The notes under the pieces: model-generated
The model's database searches: none
Told to the model about the DNA's origin: nothing
Seen by the model: the letters and a program-made list of their open reading frames with translations, nothing else
Translations under genes and position numbers: made by a program
DNA from: Marispirochaeta aestuarii
Lineage (GTDB): Bacteria > Spirochaetota > Spirochaetia > JC444 > Marispirochaetaceae
Assembly: GCF_002087085.1 (NCBI RefSeq)
Contig: NZ_MWQY01000016.1
Span: forward strand, 1-64,000
Direction of reading: 5' to 3'
DNA length: 64,000 bases
Shown: piece after piece, positions 43,418-52,164 of the stretch
Layout: each line of letters opens with the position of its first letter
How positions within the stretch are numbered: the stretch's first letter is position 1

Positions 43418-44218
43418 ATGATGCAGGACTATAAACTCGCTTCGAGTATTGAAGAGGCCGTGGAGCTTAACAAGGCGGGCTATGTGTTTCTTGCCGGGGG
43501 GACCCAGGTGAACCGGTCACCTTTTTTGAAGCATGGCCACCGCCCGGAGAAGGTGGTAAGCATTTCCGGGCTCGATTTGTCCGGTATTTCCCGGGAGGGC
43601 AACGAGTTTCTGATCGGTGCCGGTGCCACTTTACAGGATATTGCAGACAGCCATCTTATACCTGATGTTCTGCGCAGGGCGGCGGGATTTATTCCCAATA
43701 GAAGTGTCCGCAATATTGCGACCATCGGCGGTAACGTCGGAGCAAAGAGGCCCGATTCCTACCTGATACCCACACTGATGGCCCTCGGAGCCGTGGCGGA
43801 AACAGTCGCCGGGCCGGTATCAGTAAATGAGTATGTGGACGGGGATAACGAGACCCTGATAATCCGTTTTCGCATTCCTCCCCTGGAGGGAGCGTGCCGG
43901 GCAATAAAGGAGTCCCGGTCACACCAGGCATTGCCGGTGGTAAGCGCGGCGGCCTGGATGCGGGCTGAAGGGGGCGCTGTTAAGGAAGCCGTGGTAGCGG
44001 CGGGCTGTGTTGCTCCGAGAACGATGCGCCTGAGAGAAATCGAAGAGGGGATTGTCTCCGGGAAACTCCTGGAATCCGGACAGGCCCTGGAAGTGGCGGT
44101 GGCAGGGGCGATTCATCCCGAGGAGGATATCCTGGGAAGCCGGGAGTATAAAACCTATATCAACTCGGTTTTGATCGCCGATCTTGTCCGCGGTCTGGCA
44201 GAGGAGGTGCTCAAATGA
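43418..44218 (+). CDS. ygfM: FAD-binding subunit partner of XdhD
   Basis: 266 residues (E. coli YgfM 259) of the CoxM/XdhB FAD-binding class: FLAGGTQVNRSPF, LIGAGATLQDIADS, NRSVRNIATIGGNVG and a C-terminal SHQALPVVSAAAWM. It immediately precedes xdhD with an ATGA overlap, the same pair order as in E. coli (ygfM-xdhD). It presumably delivers electrons to or from the XdhD molybdenum centre. Two further ATG codons nearby make the exact start uncertain by a few residues. Confidence 0.9.
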   Translation: MMQDYKLASSIEEAVELNKAGYVFLAGGTQVNRSPFLKHGHRPEKVVSISGLDLSGISREGNEFLIGAGATLQDIADSHLIPDVLRRAAGFIPNRSVRNIATIGGNVGAKRPDSYLIPTLMALGAVAETVAGPVSVNEYVDGDNETLIIRFRIPPLEGACRAIKESRSHQALPVVSAAAWMRAEGGAVKEAVVAAGCVAPRTMRLREIEEGIVSGKLLESGQALEVAVAGAIHPEEDILGSREYKTYINSVLIADLVRGLAEEVLK

Positions 44219-47085
44219 AGGTAACTTTTATCCTGAACGGAAGGGAGATCTCCTTCGAAACTGCCCCGGGGGAGAAGGCACAGAAAGTTCTGCAGCGCAA
44301 CGGCATCGCCTCGATCCGGGATTCCGATAACGGCCGCGGTTTCGCCGGTTCCGACACGATTATCCTTGACGGAAAGGCCGTCTCTTCGGGATTGCTGCTG
44401 GCCCCCCAGCTGGAGGGGCGGGAGGTCCGCACGATAGAGTTTTACGGCGGCAGCAGAAACCCGAGCTTCGTACAGCAGGCCATGCTGGAAGCCGGCTGCG
44501 TGCAGTCCGGTTACAATTCTCCCGCGGCGGCGCTGATGATTCATGAACTCCTGAAGCGAAATCCCGATCCCGACCGGGAGGCGGTGAAGGATGCCCTTTC
44601 CGGGCTCTTTAACCGGGCTACCGGCTACGAACAGTTTTTCGATGCCGTACGCATTGCCGCCGCCCGCATGAAGGATCCGTCCTATAAAAACGAGGGAATC
44701 CCCGAATTCGGGGAAGAGTACAGCATAGTCGGCAAACCGGCGCCCAAGAAGGATTCCGCCCGCATGGTCGCGGGTGAGAAGGTCTACGTTGAAGACCGGG
44801 TTGAACCGGGAAGCTGCATTCTCAAGGTCCTGCGGAGTCCCCACGCCCATGCCAGGATACGATCCATCGACACCAGGGCCGCGGAGGCCGTGAAGGGTGT
44901 GGTGGCGGTTTTTACCCATAAGGACGTACCGCAGCGGACCTACAGCCAGGCCGGACAGGGATACCCCGAACCATCCCCCTACGACAGGATGCTGATTTCA
45001 CGAAAGGTTCGCCACGTGGGCGACCGGGTGGCGGTGGTGGTTGCCGAGACGGATGAGGCAGCGGAAAAGGCCCTCTCCCTGATAAAGGTGGACTACGAAC
45101 TGCTGCCGGTGGTGCTGGACTGGGACGATGCCTGGGCGGAGGATGCTCCCATTATTCACGGCGGAAGAATCGAGTATGTCGACGGAGCTCCGGAGGATCT
45201 GAATGAACTGAACGCCGGGGCGGATGACGGGGAAGAACCGGTACTCTATCAGTTCCCCATCGGCGGGAACCCCAGGAAAAACATAGCCGCTTCGGTTTCC
45301 GGGGGTATCGGTGATCTTGAAAAAGGTTTCGCCGAAGCTGATACGGTAATCGAAAGGACCTATACCACCACCCAGATCCAGTGTACTCCCCTGGAAACCC
45401 ATACCTGTTATGCACGGGTCGAAGGGGACAGGCTCGTTATTCATGCGTCGACCCAGGTGCCCTATCACGTACGTCGCATTGTCGCCACCCTGCTGGACCT
45501 GCCTGAAAACCAGGTGCGGGTAATCAAGGAGCGTGTGGGCGGCGGCTACGGATCGAAGCAGGATATTGTTCTGGAGGAACTTACCGCCTTCTGCGCCTGG
45601 AAAACCGGGCGGGCTGTGTTCCATCAGTACAGCCGGGAGGAGGAGTTCATCGCCAACTCCACCCGAAAACCCATGCGCATTACCGTCAAGCTGGGGGCAA
45701 AAAAGGACGGCAGGCTTACGGCCATGTTCATGAAGATGGAGTCAAACCAGGGGGCCTACGGTGCCCACGCCCTGACGGTGCCCATGAACGGGGTCTCCAA
45801 GAGCCTACCCCTGTTTCTGTGCGACAACGCCGGCTTCGAGGTCGTGGCCTGCTACTCCAACCGGCCTCCCACGGGGGCCTACCAGGGCTACGGGGCTCCC
45901 AAGGGGAACTATGCCCTGCAGCTCGCAGTCCGGGAACTGGCGGCGGAGCTGGGGATGGACCATCTGGAACTGGTGGAGAAGAACCGGGTAACCGAAGGGG
46001 CCATGCTGGAGATTCTCAAATGCCTTGGTGAAGGCCGGGAAGGTGCGGCGGCGCCGGCGGTAAGCTGCGGTCTGGGTCCTGCCCTGGAACAGGGGGCTGA
46101 GATGATCAGCTGGGGCAGGCGGGAAGATTCCGGCGATCCGGATGTAAGGATCGGCAAGGGATTCGCCACGGTGCAGCAGGGTTCTGGGCTCCCGGGGCTG
46201 GATGCCGCCAACGCTACCATCAAAATGCTTGGAGACGGCAGTTTCCTGGTTCAGTCCGGGGGGGCCGACCTTGGTACCGGTCTCGACCTGGTGAGCGCCA
46301 AGATGACAGCGGAGGTCCTGAAGTGCGGGCTGGAGGTGATTACCGTTCAGTCCGGGGATACCGATATGGCTCCCTTCGATACCGGGGCCTACGCCTCCAG
46401 CGGAACCTTCTTCTCCGGCGGGGCCACCTACAACGCGGCGCTGAAGATGGCGGGCAAGATTAAAAAGGAGGCTGCCGCGATTCTGGGAGAGAAGGAAGAG
46501 GATATCGAGCTGGCTGCTCCGGGAATCGCCCGGGGTAAAAAGGGCGAGCTGAGCTACCGTAAACTGGCCTGGCATACCCAGGGGGGAGAGGGCACAGGAC
46601 AGCTGATAGCCTCGGCCTCCTTTGTGACGGATAAGTTCTCCTTTCCCTACGGTGCCCACTTCTGCCAGGTGGCGGTGAACACCCGCACCGGGAAGGTTAC
46701 GGTGCAGAAGTACTACGCTCTGGAAGACTGCGGTACCCCCATCAACCCCGAGTACGCCCTGGGGCAGATCTACGGTGCGGTGGTCAAATCCATGGGACAT
46801 GCCCTGTACGAGGAGATGATCTTTGACAAATCCGGCCGCTGCCTGACCACGGACCTGAGGAGCTACGGGGTTCCCATGATCGGGGATATCCCGGAGGATT
46901 TTAAATCCGTGCTGGTACGGACGGACGACCCATTCGGGCCCTTCGGGGCAAAGTCGGTGTCGGAGATCAGCGTGAACGGGGCCGCTCCCGCCATAGCCAG
47001 CGCGATTTACGACGCGGTGGGGGTATGGATGCGGGACTGGCCCTTCAGTCCGGAAAAGGTGCTGAAGGCCCTGGGCAAGATTTAG
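44215..47085 (+). CDS. xdhD: XdhD-type molybdenum hydroxylase with a degenerate 2Fe-2S domain
   Basis: 956 residues, exactly the length of E. coli XdhD. The first 160 residues have the fold of the two 2Fe-2S domains, but the cluster ligands are gone: SDNGRGFAGSDTI replaces the CxxGxCGxC site and FNRATGY replaces CRCTGY, leaving one cysteine in AGCVQSGYNSP. The rest is a complete molybdopterin subunit: VGGGYGSKQDIVLEE near 440, YQGYGAPKG near 560, GGADLGTGLD and the catalytic Glu in GPFGAKSVSE. The loss is also seen in E. coli XdhD, so it is a family trait. It is required for anaerobic urate degradation in studied bacteria. Confidence 0.95.
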   Translation: MKVTFILNGREISFETAPGEKAQKVLQRNGIASIRDSDNGRGFAGSDTIILDGKAVSSGLLLAPQLEGREVRTIEFYGGSRNPSFVQQAMLEAGCVQSGYNSPAAALMIHELLKRNPDPDREAVKDALSGLFNRATGYEQFFDAVRIAAARMKDPSYKNEGIPEFGEEYSIVGKPAPKKDSARMVAGEKVYVEDRVEPGSCILKVLRSPHAHARIRSIDTRAAEAVKGVVAVFTHKDVPQRTYSQAGQGYPEPSPYDRMLISRKVRHVGDRVAVVVAETDEAAEKALSLIKVDYELLPVVLDWDDAWAEDAPIIHGGRIEYVDGAPEDLNELNAGADDGEEPVLYQFPIGGNPRKNIAASVSGGIGDLEKGFAEADTVIERTYTTTQIQCTPLETHTCYARVEGDRLVIHASTQVPYHVRRIVATLLDLPENQVRVIKERVGGGYGSKQDIVLEELTAFCAWKTGRAVFHQYSREEEFIANSTRKPMRITVKLGAKKDGRLTAMFMKMESNQGAYGAHALTVPMNGVSKSLPLFLCDNAGFEVVACYSNRPPTGAYQGYGAPKGNYALQLAVRELAAELGMDHLELVEKNRVTEGAMLEILKCLGEGREGAAAPAVSCGLGPALEQGAEMISWGRREDSGDPDVRIGKGFATVQQGSGLPGLDAANATIKMLGDGSFLVQSGGADLGTGLDLVSAKMTAEVLKCGLEVITVQSGDTDMAPFDTGAYASSGTFFSGGATYNAALKMAGKIKKEAAAILGEKEEDIELAAPGIARGKKGELSYRKLAWHTQGGEGTGQLIASASFVTDKFSFPYGAHFCQVAVNTRTGKVTVQKYYALEDCGTPINPEYALGQIYGAVVKSMGHALYEEMIFDKSGRCLTTDLRSYGVPMIGDIPEDFKSVLVRTDDPFGPFGAKSVSEISVNGAAPAIASAIYDAVGVWMRDWPFSPEKVLKALGKI

Positions 47086-47213
47086 TCGCGACGAGCGTAA
47101 GGGATCCGGAGGGGCCGTCAGGCGACCGGCCGATTGAGGCCGGGCCGAAGCCGGAAGGCGGAGCCCGGAGGAGCCCGACCCGAGCCGCGTATGCGGTGAG
47201 GGGTACGCCCTGA
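47086..47213. other. GC-rich inverted-repeat element upstream of ygeW
   Basis: This 128-bp stretch between xdhD and ygeW is much richer in G and C than its surroundings. It holds several short inverted repeats (GGCCG...CGGCC, GGAGCCCGGAGGAGCCCG, CCGCGTATGCGG). It has the look of an intergenic palindromic (REP-type) unit. No promoter is evident. A poly-A run and GGAGAG ribosome site follow before the ygeW ATG. Confidence 0.55.
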
Positions 47214-47241
47214 AAAAAAACTGGATTGAAACGGAGAGAAG

Positions 47242-48438
47242 ATGGAACGGACAAGGATTGAAGCTCTGATAGCTGAGCTGGCCAAAAAGCAGGGAAGCGG
47301 GATGTACCTGAAGGATTTTCTGCTGACCTGGGAGAAAACGGACGACGAGATTGCCGCGACCTTTCTGGCGGCGGATGCGCTGAGGGCTTTGAGAGAGGAG
47401 AATGTATCCTGCAGGCTCTTTGATTCCGGGCTGGGGATAAGCCTGTTCAGAGACAATTCGACCAGGACGCGCTTCAGCTATGCCTCGGCCTGCAATCTGC
47501 TGGGGCTTGAGGTGCAGGACCTGGACGAGGGAAAGAGCCAGATTGCCCACGGCGAGACGGTGAGGGAAACCGCCAATATGGTCAGTTTTATGGCGGACGT
47601 GATCGGGATACGGGACGATATGTACATCGGCAAGGGGAACACTTACATGCGGGAGGTTGCCGAGGCGGTGGAGATGGGACACGCCGAGGGGGTGCTGGAG
47701 CAGCGACCGACCCTGGTGAACCTGCAGTGCGATATTGATCACCCCACCCAGTCGATGGCGGACATGCTGCACCTGATTCACCATTTCGGGGGTGTGGAAA
47801 AGCTCAAGGGCAGGAAAATCGCCATGACCTGGGCCTACAGTCCCTCCTACGGAAAGCCGCTGTCGGTGCCCCAGGGGGTAATCGGTCTGATGACCCGCTT
47901 CGGGATGGAGGTTGTGCTGGCCCATCCTGAAGGCTACGAGGTTATGCCGGAGGTGGAGGCTGTGGCCGGGAAAAACGCTGAAAGGTCCGGGGGGAGTTTT
48001 GAGCGAGTGAACAGCATGGAAGAGGCCTTTGCCGGAGCAGACATTGTCTACCCCAAGAGCTGGGCACCCTTCGCTGCCATGGAAAAACGGACGGAGCTCT
48101 ACGGTCGGGGCGACTTCGACGGAATCAAGGCCCTGGAGAAGGAGCTCCTTGCACAGAATGCGAAACACACCGACTGGGAGTGCAGCGAGGAGCTGATGGC
48201 CGGGACCCGGGGGGGAGAAGCCCTCTATCTGCACTGTCTGCCGGCGGACATAAGCGGTGTGAGCTGCAGGCAGGGCGAGGTGGCTGCCTCTGTTTTTGAC
48301 CGCTACCGGATACCTTTGTACAAGCAGGCAAGCTACAAGCCCTACATAATCGCTGCGATGATTCTCTTGAGCAAGTTTCAGGACCCGGCGGCGAAGCTGA
48401 AAGGACTGCTGGAGGCTGGAGAGAAGCGGGTGAAGTAG
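47242..48438 (+). CDS. ygeW: Knotted carbamoyltransferase YgeW
   Basis: 398 residues (E. coli YgeW 396), aspartate/ornithine carbamoyltransferase superfamily. Carbamoyl-phosphate loop FRDNSTRTRFSYAS, the extended LDEGKSQIAHGETVRETANM, HPTQSMADMLHLIH, and the C-terminal LHCLPADISGVS. YgeW proteins do not use ornithine or aspartate. In purine-degrading bacteria they are thought to release carbamoyl phosphate from a ureido/carbamoyl intermediate. ArcC, encoded at 18.7 kb, would then turn that into ATP. Last gene of the purine locus, followed by repeat block 3. Confidence 0.95.
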   Translation: MERTRIEALIAELAKKQGSGMYLKDFLLTWEKTDDEIAATFLAADALRALREENVSCRLFDSGLGISLFRDNSTRTRFSYASACNLLGLEVQDLDEGKSQIAHGETVRETANMVSFMADVIGIRDDMYIGKGNTYMREVAEAVEMGHAEGVLEQRPTLVNLQCDIDHPTQSMADMLHLIHHFGGVEKLKGRKIAMTWAYSPSYGKPLSVPQGVIGLMTRFGMEVVLAHPEGYEVMPEVEAVAGKNAERSGGSFERVNSMEEAFAGADIVYPKSWAPFAAMEKRTELYGRGDFDGIKALEKELLAQNAKHTDWECSEELMAGTRGGEALYLHCLPADISGVSCRQGEVAASVFDRYRIPLYKQASYKPYIIAAMILLSKFQDPAAKLKGLLEAGEKRVK

Positions 48439-48449
48439 GGAGAAGAGAG

Positions 48450-48632
48450 GAAACCGCGCAGAGGCCGCAGAGTAACGCAGAGAGGAGACCGCGCAGAGGT
48501 CGCTGAGGGGAAGGCCGCGCAGAGGTCGCTGAGGGATGCAGAGGGGAAGGCCGCGGAGGGGACGCAGAGGCCGCAGAGTAACGCAGAGAGGAAACTGCGC
48601 AGAGGTCGCTGAGGGACGCAGAGGGGAAGAAG
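48450..48632 (+). repeat. Repeat block 3 of CGCAGAGG/CGCTGAGG units
   Basis: About five units starting CCGCGCAGAGG, with GTCGCTGAGGGA and CCGCAGAGTAACGCAGAG submotifs, in the 299-bp gap after ygeW. The tail GGTGATTCTCC and later GCATCTCTGTTC (near 48701) resembles the tail behind block 1 (GGTGAATCTTT and GCATCTCTGTTC). This suggests a repeat element with a defined right end. Confidence 0.9.
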
Positions 48633-48737
48633 GTGACAGGAGAAAACTCGGCGCCCTCTGAGGTTCGGCGGTGATTCTCCTCAATCCTTGGTATGCTGTG
48701 CATCTCTGTTCCAAAAACAGGATGAAATACAGATTAT

Positions 48738-49283
48738 ATGGATTTTCAGATAGATAAAACCATTACCCTGCGGGAATTACACGCCACCGATGCCGGGGAT
48801 ATTTTCCGTACCATCGACAGACAGAGGGAGTATCTTGGCAGGTGGCTGCCCTTTGTGGAAACAACAATACGCCTAGAAGACTCCCGGGCGTTTGTTTCTT
48901 CCGTTGTGGATGCCCCTGAGGATCGTTTCGAGCATGTTTTTTCGATTCGAGATACGGATACCTTCATCGGGCTTGTCGGTTTCAAGGATACCGACAGACA
49001 GAATAAAAAGACCGAGATAGGCTACTGGCTGTCGGAAGACCGGCAGGGGCGGGGGATCGTGACCCGGGCGGTGAAGCGGCTCTGCAAGTTTGCCTTCAGC
49101 GAGCTGGGAATGAACCGGATACAGATAAAGTGCGCCGTTGGAAACGAAGGGAGCAAAAGGATTCCACTGCGTCTTGGCTTTACCCTGGAAGGAGTTGAAC
49201 GGGACGGGGAGCTTCTTTCCGGCGGGGTCTATACGGATCTGGAGATCTACAGTCTTCTGAAAAGGGATGTTTCAGGGGATTAA
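48738..49283 (+). CDS. GNAT acetyltransferase (RimJ/RimL-like)
   Basis: 181 residues with the RimJ/L layout: ITLRELHATDAGDIFRTI at the start, LGRWLPFVETT, IGYWLSEDRQGRGIVTRAVKRL containing the acetyl-CoA loop (Q/R-x-x-G-x-G/A), and IQIKCAVGNEGSKRIPLRLGF followed by TLEGVERDGELL. Members acetylate N-termini of ribosomal proteins or small amines. The target here is unknown. The ribosome site is weak (AGGA far upstream). A decayed copy of its 3' end occurs about 3.4 kb downstream. Confidence 0.9.
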   Translation: MDFQIDKTITLRELHATDAGDIFRTIDRQREYLGRWLPFVETTIRLEDSRAFVSSVVDAPEDRFEHVFSIRDTDTFIGLVGFKDTDRQNKKTEIGYWLSEDRQGRGIVTRAVKRLCKFAFSELGMNRIQIKCAVGNEGSKRIPLRLGFTLEGVERDGELLSGGVYTDLEIYSLLKRDVSGD

Positions 49284-49295
49284 GGGGATCGTTAT

Positions 49296-49342
49296 ACGCA
49301 ATGCGTACTGTGTCCTCTTCAAGGGGCTTTCGCGCATTGCGT
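49296..49342. repeat. Inverted repeat in the gap after the GNAT gene
   Basis: ACGCAATGCG (49296-49305) is perfectly complementary to CGCATTGCGT (49333-49342), and the loop can extend the stem through CCTC/GGGG pairing. There is no T-run, so it is not a typical terminator. The left arm is itself palindromic (ACGCA-A-TGCGT), like an operator. The rest of the 262-bp gap shows nothing recognisable. Confidence 0.5.
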
Positions 49343-49545
49343 GAATCCCGCCGTGTCCATCAATTCTCAGGATGCATGTTTCCGGGGAAGGAGGACAGAA
49401 GTAGCCTGTCGGTCCTTGCCGGTGCCGTACGGGGATGACAGTACTTGCGCCGGTACGACATTTTTTCGCTTGACGGCACCCGAATCATCCAATATCCTGA
49501 AATCCTCAATTATAGTTTACTGATTTTCATTTTTAGGAAGTTTAT

Positions 49546-51693
49546 ATGCGTCGCACGTGGTTTTGGGCATTACTGGTATTTATTATATTCGTATTGCTTG
49601 TGGGAGCTGGAAGTTCCTTTCTTACCTATCAGAGGGTAGCCCGCCTGTCGGACTTGAAGACCCAGATGGATGAAACTCTCACAAAAATGGCGCAGCTGGT
49701 CAATGATACCTACTTCCTATTGTACGATTCCGACGATATCCGGGCTTCCCGGGAAGTATGGCGGGAATCCCTTGAAAATGCCTATATTGATCTGAATAAT
49801 TTGTCCCAGCACCCGGGGCTGCAGCACGTGGATTCAGCAATAAGCCAGGAGATAGGCCAGATCAGAAGCTCATGGGAAAATACCGTCAGGAACTATTTCT
49901 CCGGTGATCAGTTTCTGTTGAACTTCCTGGATTCCAAGGTTGAATTGAATACCAATGACAATATCAACAGCATGGTTTCCCAGGTTTCGCGGTTGATAAG
50001 TGAAACAGGAGTCGATTCAGGGCAGCAGGAGGACGTTTATCAGCTGAATCTGGCGTATTTGAGGCTGAGAACGGGAACAGCCCAGCTGCGGGTGTTTATT
50101 ACCTCCGCTGTGGAAGAGTTGAGAGGCAATGTCCAGGATGAAACCGACAGAGCGCTGGAACAGACGTTTACTGTGTCCGGTATTGTTCTGGTACTTCTTC
50201 TGCTGCTGATCGTTCTTGTTCTGACCTTCAGTTTGCGGGTCCTTCGTCAGGCCAATATCGACCTGGAAGAACAGGTCAGGGAGAGGACCAGGGCCATTCA
50301 AAACCTTCTGGACTTTTCCGGGGTGGGGTATATTACCTTCGGACCTGATTTGATCATCAATCCTGAAATCTCACGGGAATGCAATACCATCTTCGGGCGC
50401 TCGATCGCGGGGGAGAACATTGCCCAGGTTCTGTTTTCTTCCAGCCAGCGGCAGGAGGATTTCTCCGATGCCATGGCCCTGGTTTTCTCAGGAACCTCCC
50501 ATCCGGAGGTGGTTTTTAATGTTCTGGATTCCAAGACGTTCATAAATGACAAGACTATTGAAATGAGTTTTCGTCTGGTTGATGAGTCCACAATCATGGG
50601 ACAGCTCAGGGATATTTCCGAGACTGAAGAACTGCAGAGAACTCTTGAAAGAGAGAACAGCCAGCGGGAAATGGTTCTGAAGGCAGTGACCTCCAAACGC
50701 TATTTCCTGAGTATTCTGGATGATGCCAGGGAGCTCTTTGCAGCCCTGGAAGAGTGTATTGTGGACGGTAACTTCCACGCAGATGAAGAGAGAAAAAATC
50801 AGATAATCCGTGATATTCACACCTTCAAGGCCAACGCTTCCTTTTTGAGGATGGCCCGGACCTCGAAACTTGCTCACATGCTGGAAGATGTCCTGATTGC
50901 CCAGGGCATACTCTCCGACGAGGAACCCCTGGGCAACGAGATTGCCGAGTTGAAAAAGGCTTTTAACGATGAAGTCTCCAGCGTGGTTGAGGTCCTTGGC
51001 CAGGAATGGCTTAAAGGGGCGGATAAGATTGAGATCAGCCTGAGATTGCTCGAGAAGACTCGAAAGTTCGTGCGGGATCGCTACCCGGAAGACAAGTATC
51101 TGATTCATGCAATCGATGTTCTTTCGTATCTGCCTCTCTCAATGCTGTTCATGCGCCTTGGTGATATGAGCCGGGATCTCGCTGCAACCAACGGGAAAAG
51201 GGTGAATGTCCTTATCGAAGACAACGAGATTTCCGTTACACCTGAACAATACCAGAATCTGTTGCATGCGGTTAATCATATCCTTCGAAACATGATAACC
51301 CACGGTATTGAATTTCCGAGGCACAGGGAAAAAGCCGGTAAAAACCCCGAAGGTAACATTAAAATCCACTCCAGCCTGGAGGGGCGGGAAATCCAGATCA
51401 GGATTTCCGACGACGGGGCCGGTCTTTCCGTGAAAAAGATAACGGAACGGGCCAGGGAGATCGGATGGCTGGACGACGGGGGATCTCTGTCAACCAGGGA
51501 GAGTGTTAAGATGATCTTTGAACCGGGGTTTTCAACCGCTGATACTGTGACCGCTGTTGCCGGCCGGGGATTCGGACTGGCTGCGGTAAAAGACGCGATC
51601 TATCAGATCGGTGGAAAAATCAGGGTATCCACCGCCCCGGGCAGGGGTACAACCTTTATTATTGTGATTCCAAATGAAAGGATGGGATATTAG
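49546..51693 (+). CDS. Membrane CheA-like histidine kinase with Hpt and HATPase domains
   Basis: 715 residues. TM1 at about 5-27, an extracytoplasmic sensor of roughly 175 residues, TM2 at about 207-228, a short coiled coil, and a PAS-like region (about 250-360). Then comes an Hpt domain with the phosphorylatable His425 in DIHTFKANASFLRM and a CheA-type ATPase (NHILRNMITHGIE N-box near 580, DDGAGLSVKK G1, GRGFGLAAVKDAI G2). No HisKA dimerisation helix of the usual type is seen. As in CheA, the Hpt would be phosphorylated by the ATPase and pass phosphate to the CheY-like protein encoded two genes on. The signal sensed is unknown. Confidence 0.85.
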   Translation: MRRTWFWALLVFIIFVLLVGAGSSFLTYQRVARLSDLKTQMDETLTKMAQLVNDTYFLLYDSDDIRASREVWRESLENAYIDLNNLSQHPGLQHVDSAISQEIGQIRSSWENTVRNYFSGDQFLLNFLDSKVELNTNDNINSMVSQVSRLISETGVDSGQQEDVYQLNLAYLRLRTGTAQLRVFITSAVEELRGNVQDETDRALEQTFTVSGIVLVLLLLLIVLVLTFSLRVLRQANIDLEEQVRERTRAIQNLLDFSGVGYITFGPDLIINPEISRECNTIFGRSIAGENIAQVLFSSSQRQEDFSDAMALVFSGTSHPEVVFNVLDSKTFINDKTIEMSFRLVDESTIMGQLRDISETEELQRTLERENSQREMVLKAVTSKRYFLSILDDARELFAALEECIVDGNFHADEERKNQIIRDIHTFKANASFLRMARTSKLAHMLEDVLIAQGILSDEEPLGNEIAELKKAFNDEVSSVVEVLGQEWLKGADKIEISLRLLEKTRKFVRDRYPEDKYLIHAIDVLSYLPLSMLFMRLGDMSRDLAATNGKRVNVLIEDNEISVTPEQYQNLLHAVNHILRNMITHGIEFPRHREKAGKNPEGNIKIHSSLEGREIQIRISDDGAGLSVKKITERAREIGWLDDGGSLSTRESVKMIFEPGFSTADTVTAVAGRGFGLAAVKDAIYQIGGKIRVSTAPGRGTTFIIVIPNERMGY

Positions 51694-52164
51694 ATGAAAG
51701 CAGAATATGCCAACGTTTTTATACGAAGCGCGGTACACGTATTCAAGAAAGAACTGAATATTAATATGTCCCGTCAATCCCTGATTAAAAAGAATGCTCC
51801 CATTCCCGGGCTGCCGGTCTGTATTATCCTTGGAATAACCGGTCATGTTCGCGGGCAGGTGGTCTATTCTCTGGATAAAAGTTTCGCCCAGGATATTACC
51901 CATGCCATGCTGCCGAACAAACTGCCCCATGAGCTGAAAAAGTATATTAACTCGGCGGTCGGAGAAATCGGAAATATGATCACCGGCCAGGCCAGTATTG
52001 AGTTGGCCGGTCAGGATAAGATCATAAATCTGACACCTCCGGCTGTTTTTACGGGAGATCAGATGGTGGTTGATTTTCTTGAGATGCCGACAGTTTCGCT
52101 CAGGCTCCTCTCTGAGATGGGGATGCTCGAAATCAATATTGCGATAATGGAGGAGGTGCTGTAA
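51694..52164 (+). CDS. cheX: CheX/CheC-type phosphatase
   Basis: 156 residues beginning directly after the kinase stop. The CheC/CheX/FliY signature E-x-x-N is present as GEIGNMITGQASIEL (Glu91, Asn94), the residues that position water for dephosphorylating CheY-P. A single copy of the motif fits CheX rather than CheC. It would reset the receiver encoded by the next gene, whose start codon overlaps its stop. Confidence 0.88.
   Translation: MKAEYANVFIRSAVHVFKKELNINMSRQSLIKKNAPIPGLPVCIILGITGHVRGQVVYSLDKSFAQDITHAMLPNKLPHELKKYINSAVGEIGNMITGQASIELAGQDKIINLTPPAVFTGDQMVVDFLEMPTVSLRLLSEMGMLEINIAIMEEVL

Noticed and set aside
41340-48632. CRISPR array as an explanation of the repeat blocks
   Set aside because: Units vary from 25 to 47 bp with internal sub-repeats, there are no unique spacers of constant length, and no cas genes are present.
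45805-48714. A 969-codon open frame on the minus strand across xdhD, ygeW and repeat block 3
   Set aside because: It lies antisense to two certain genes and its composition (Arg, Pro, Leu, Ser rich) reflects GC-rich codon shadows and the repeats. No domain is recognisable.
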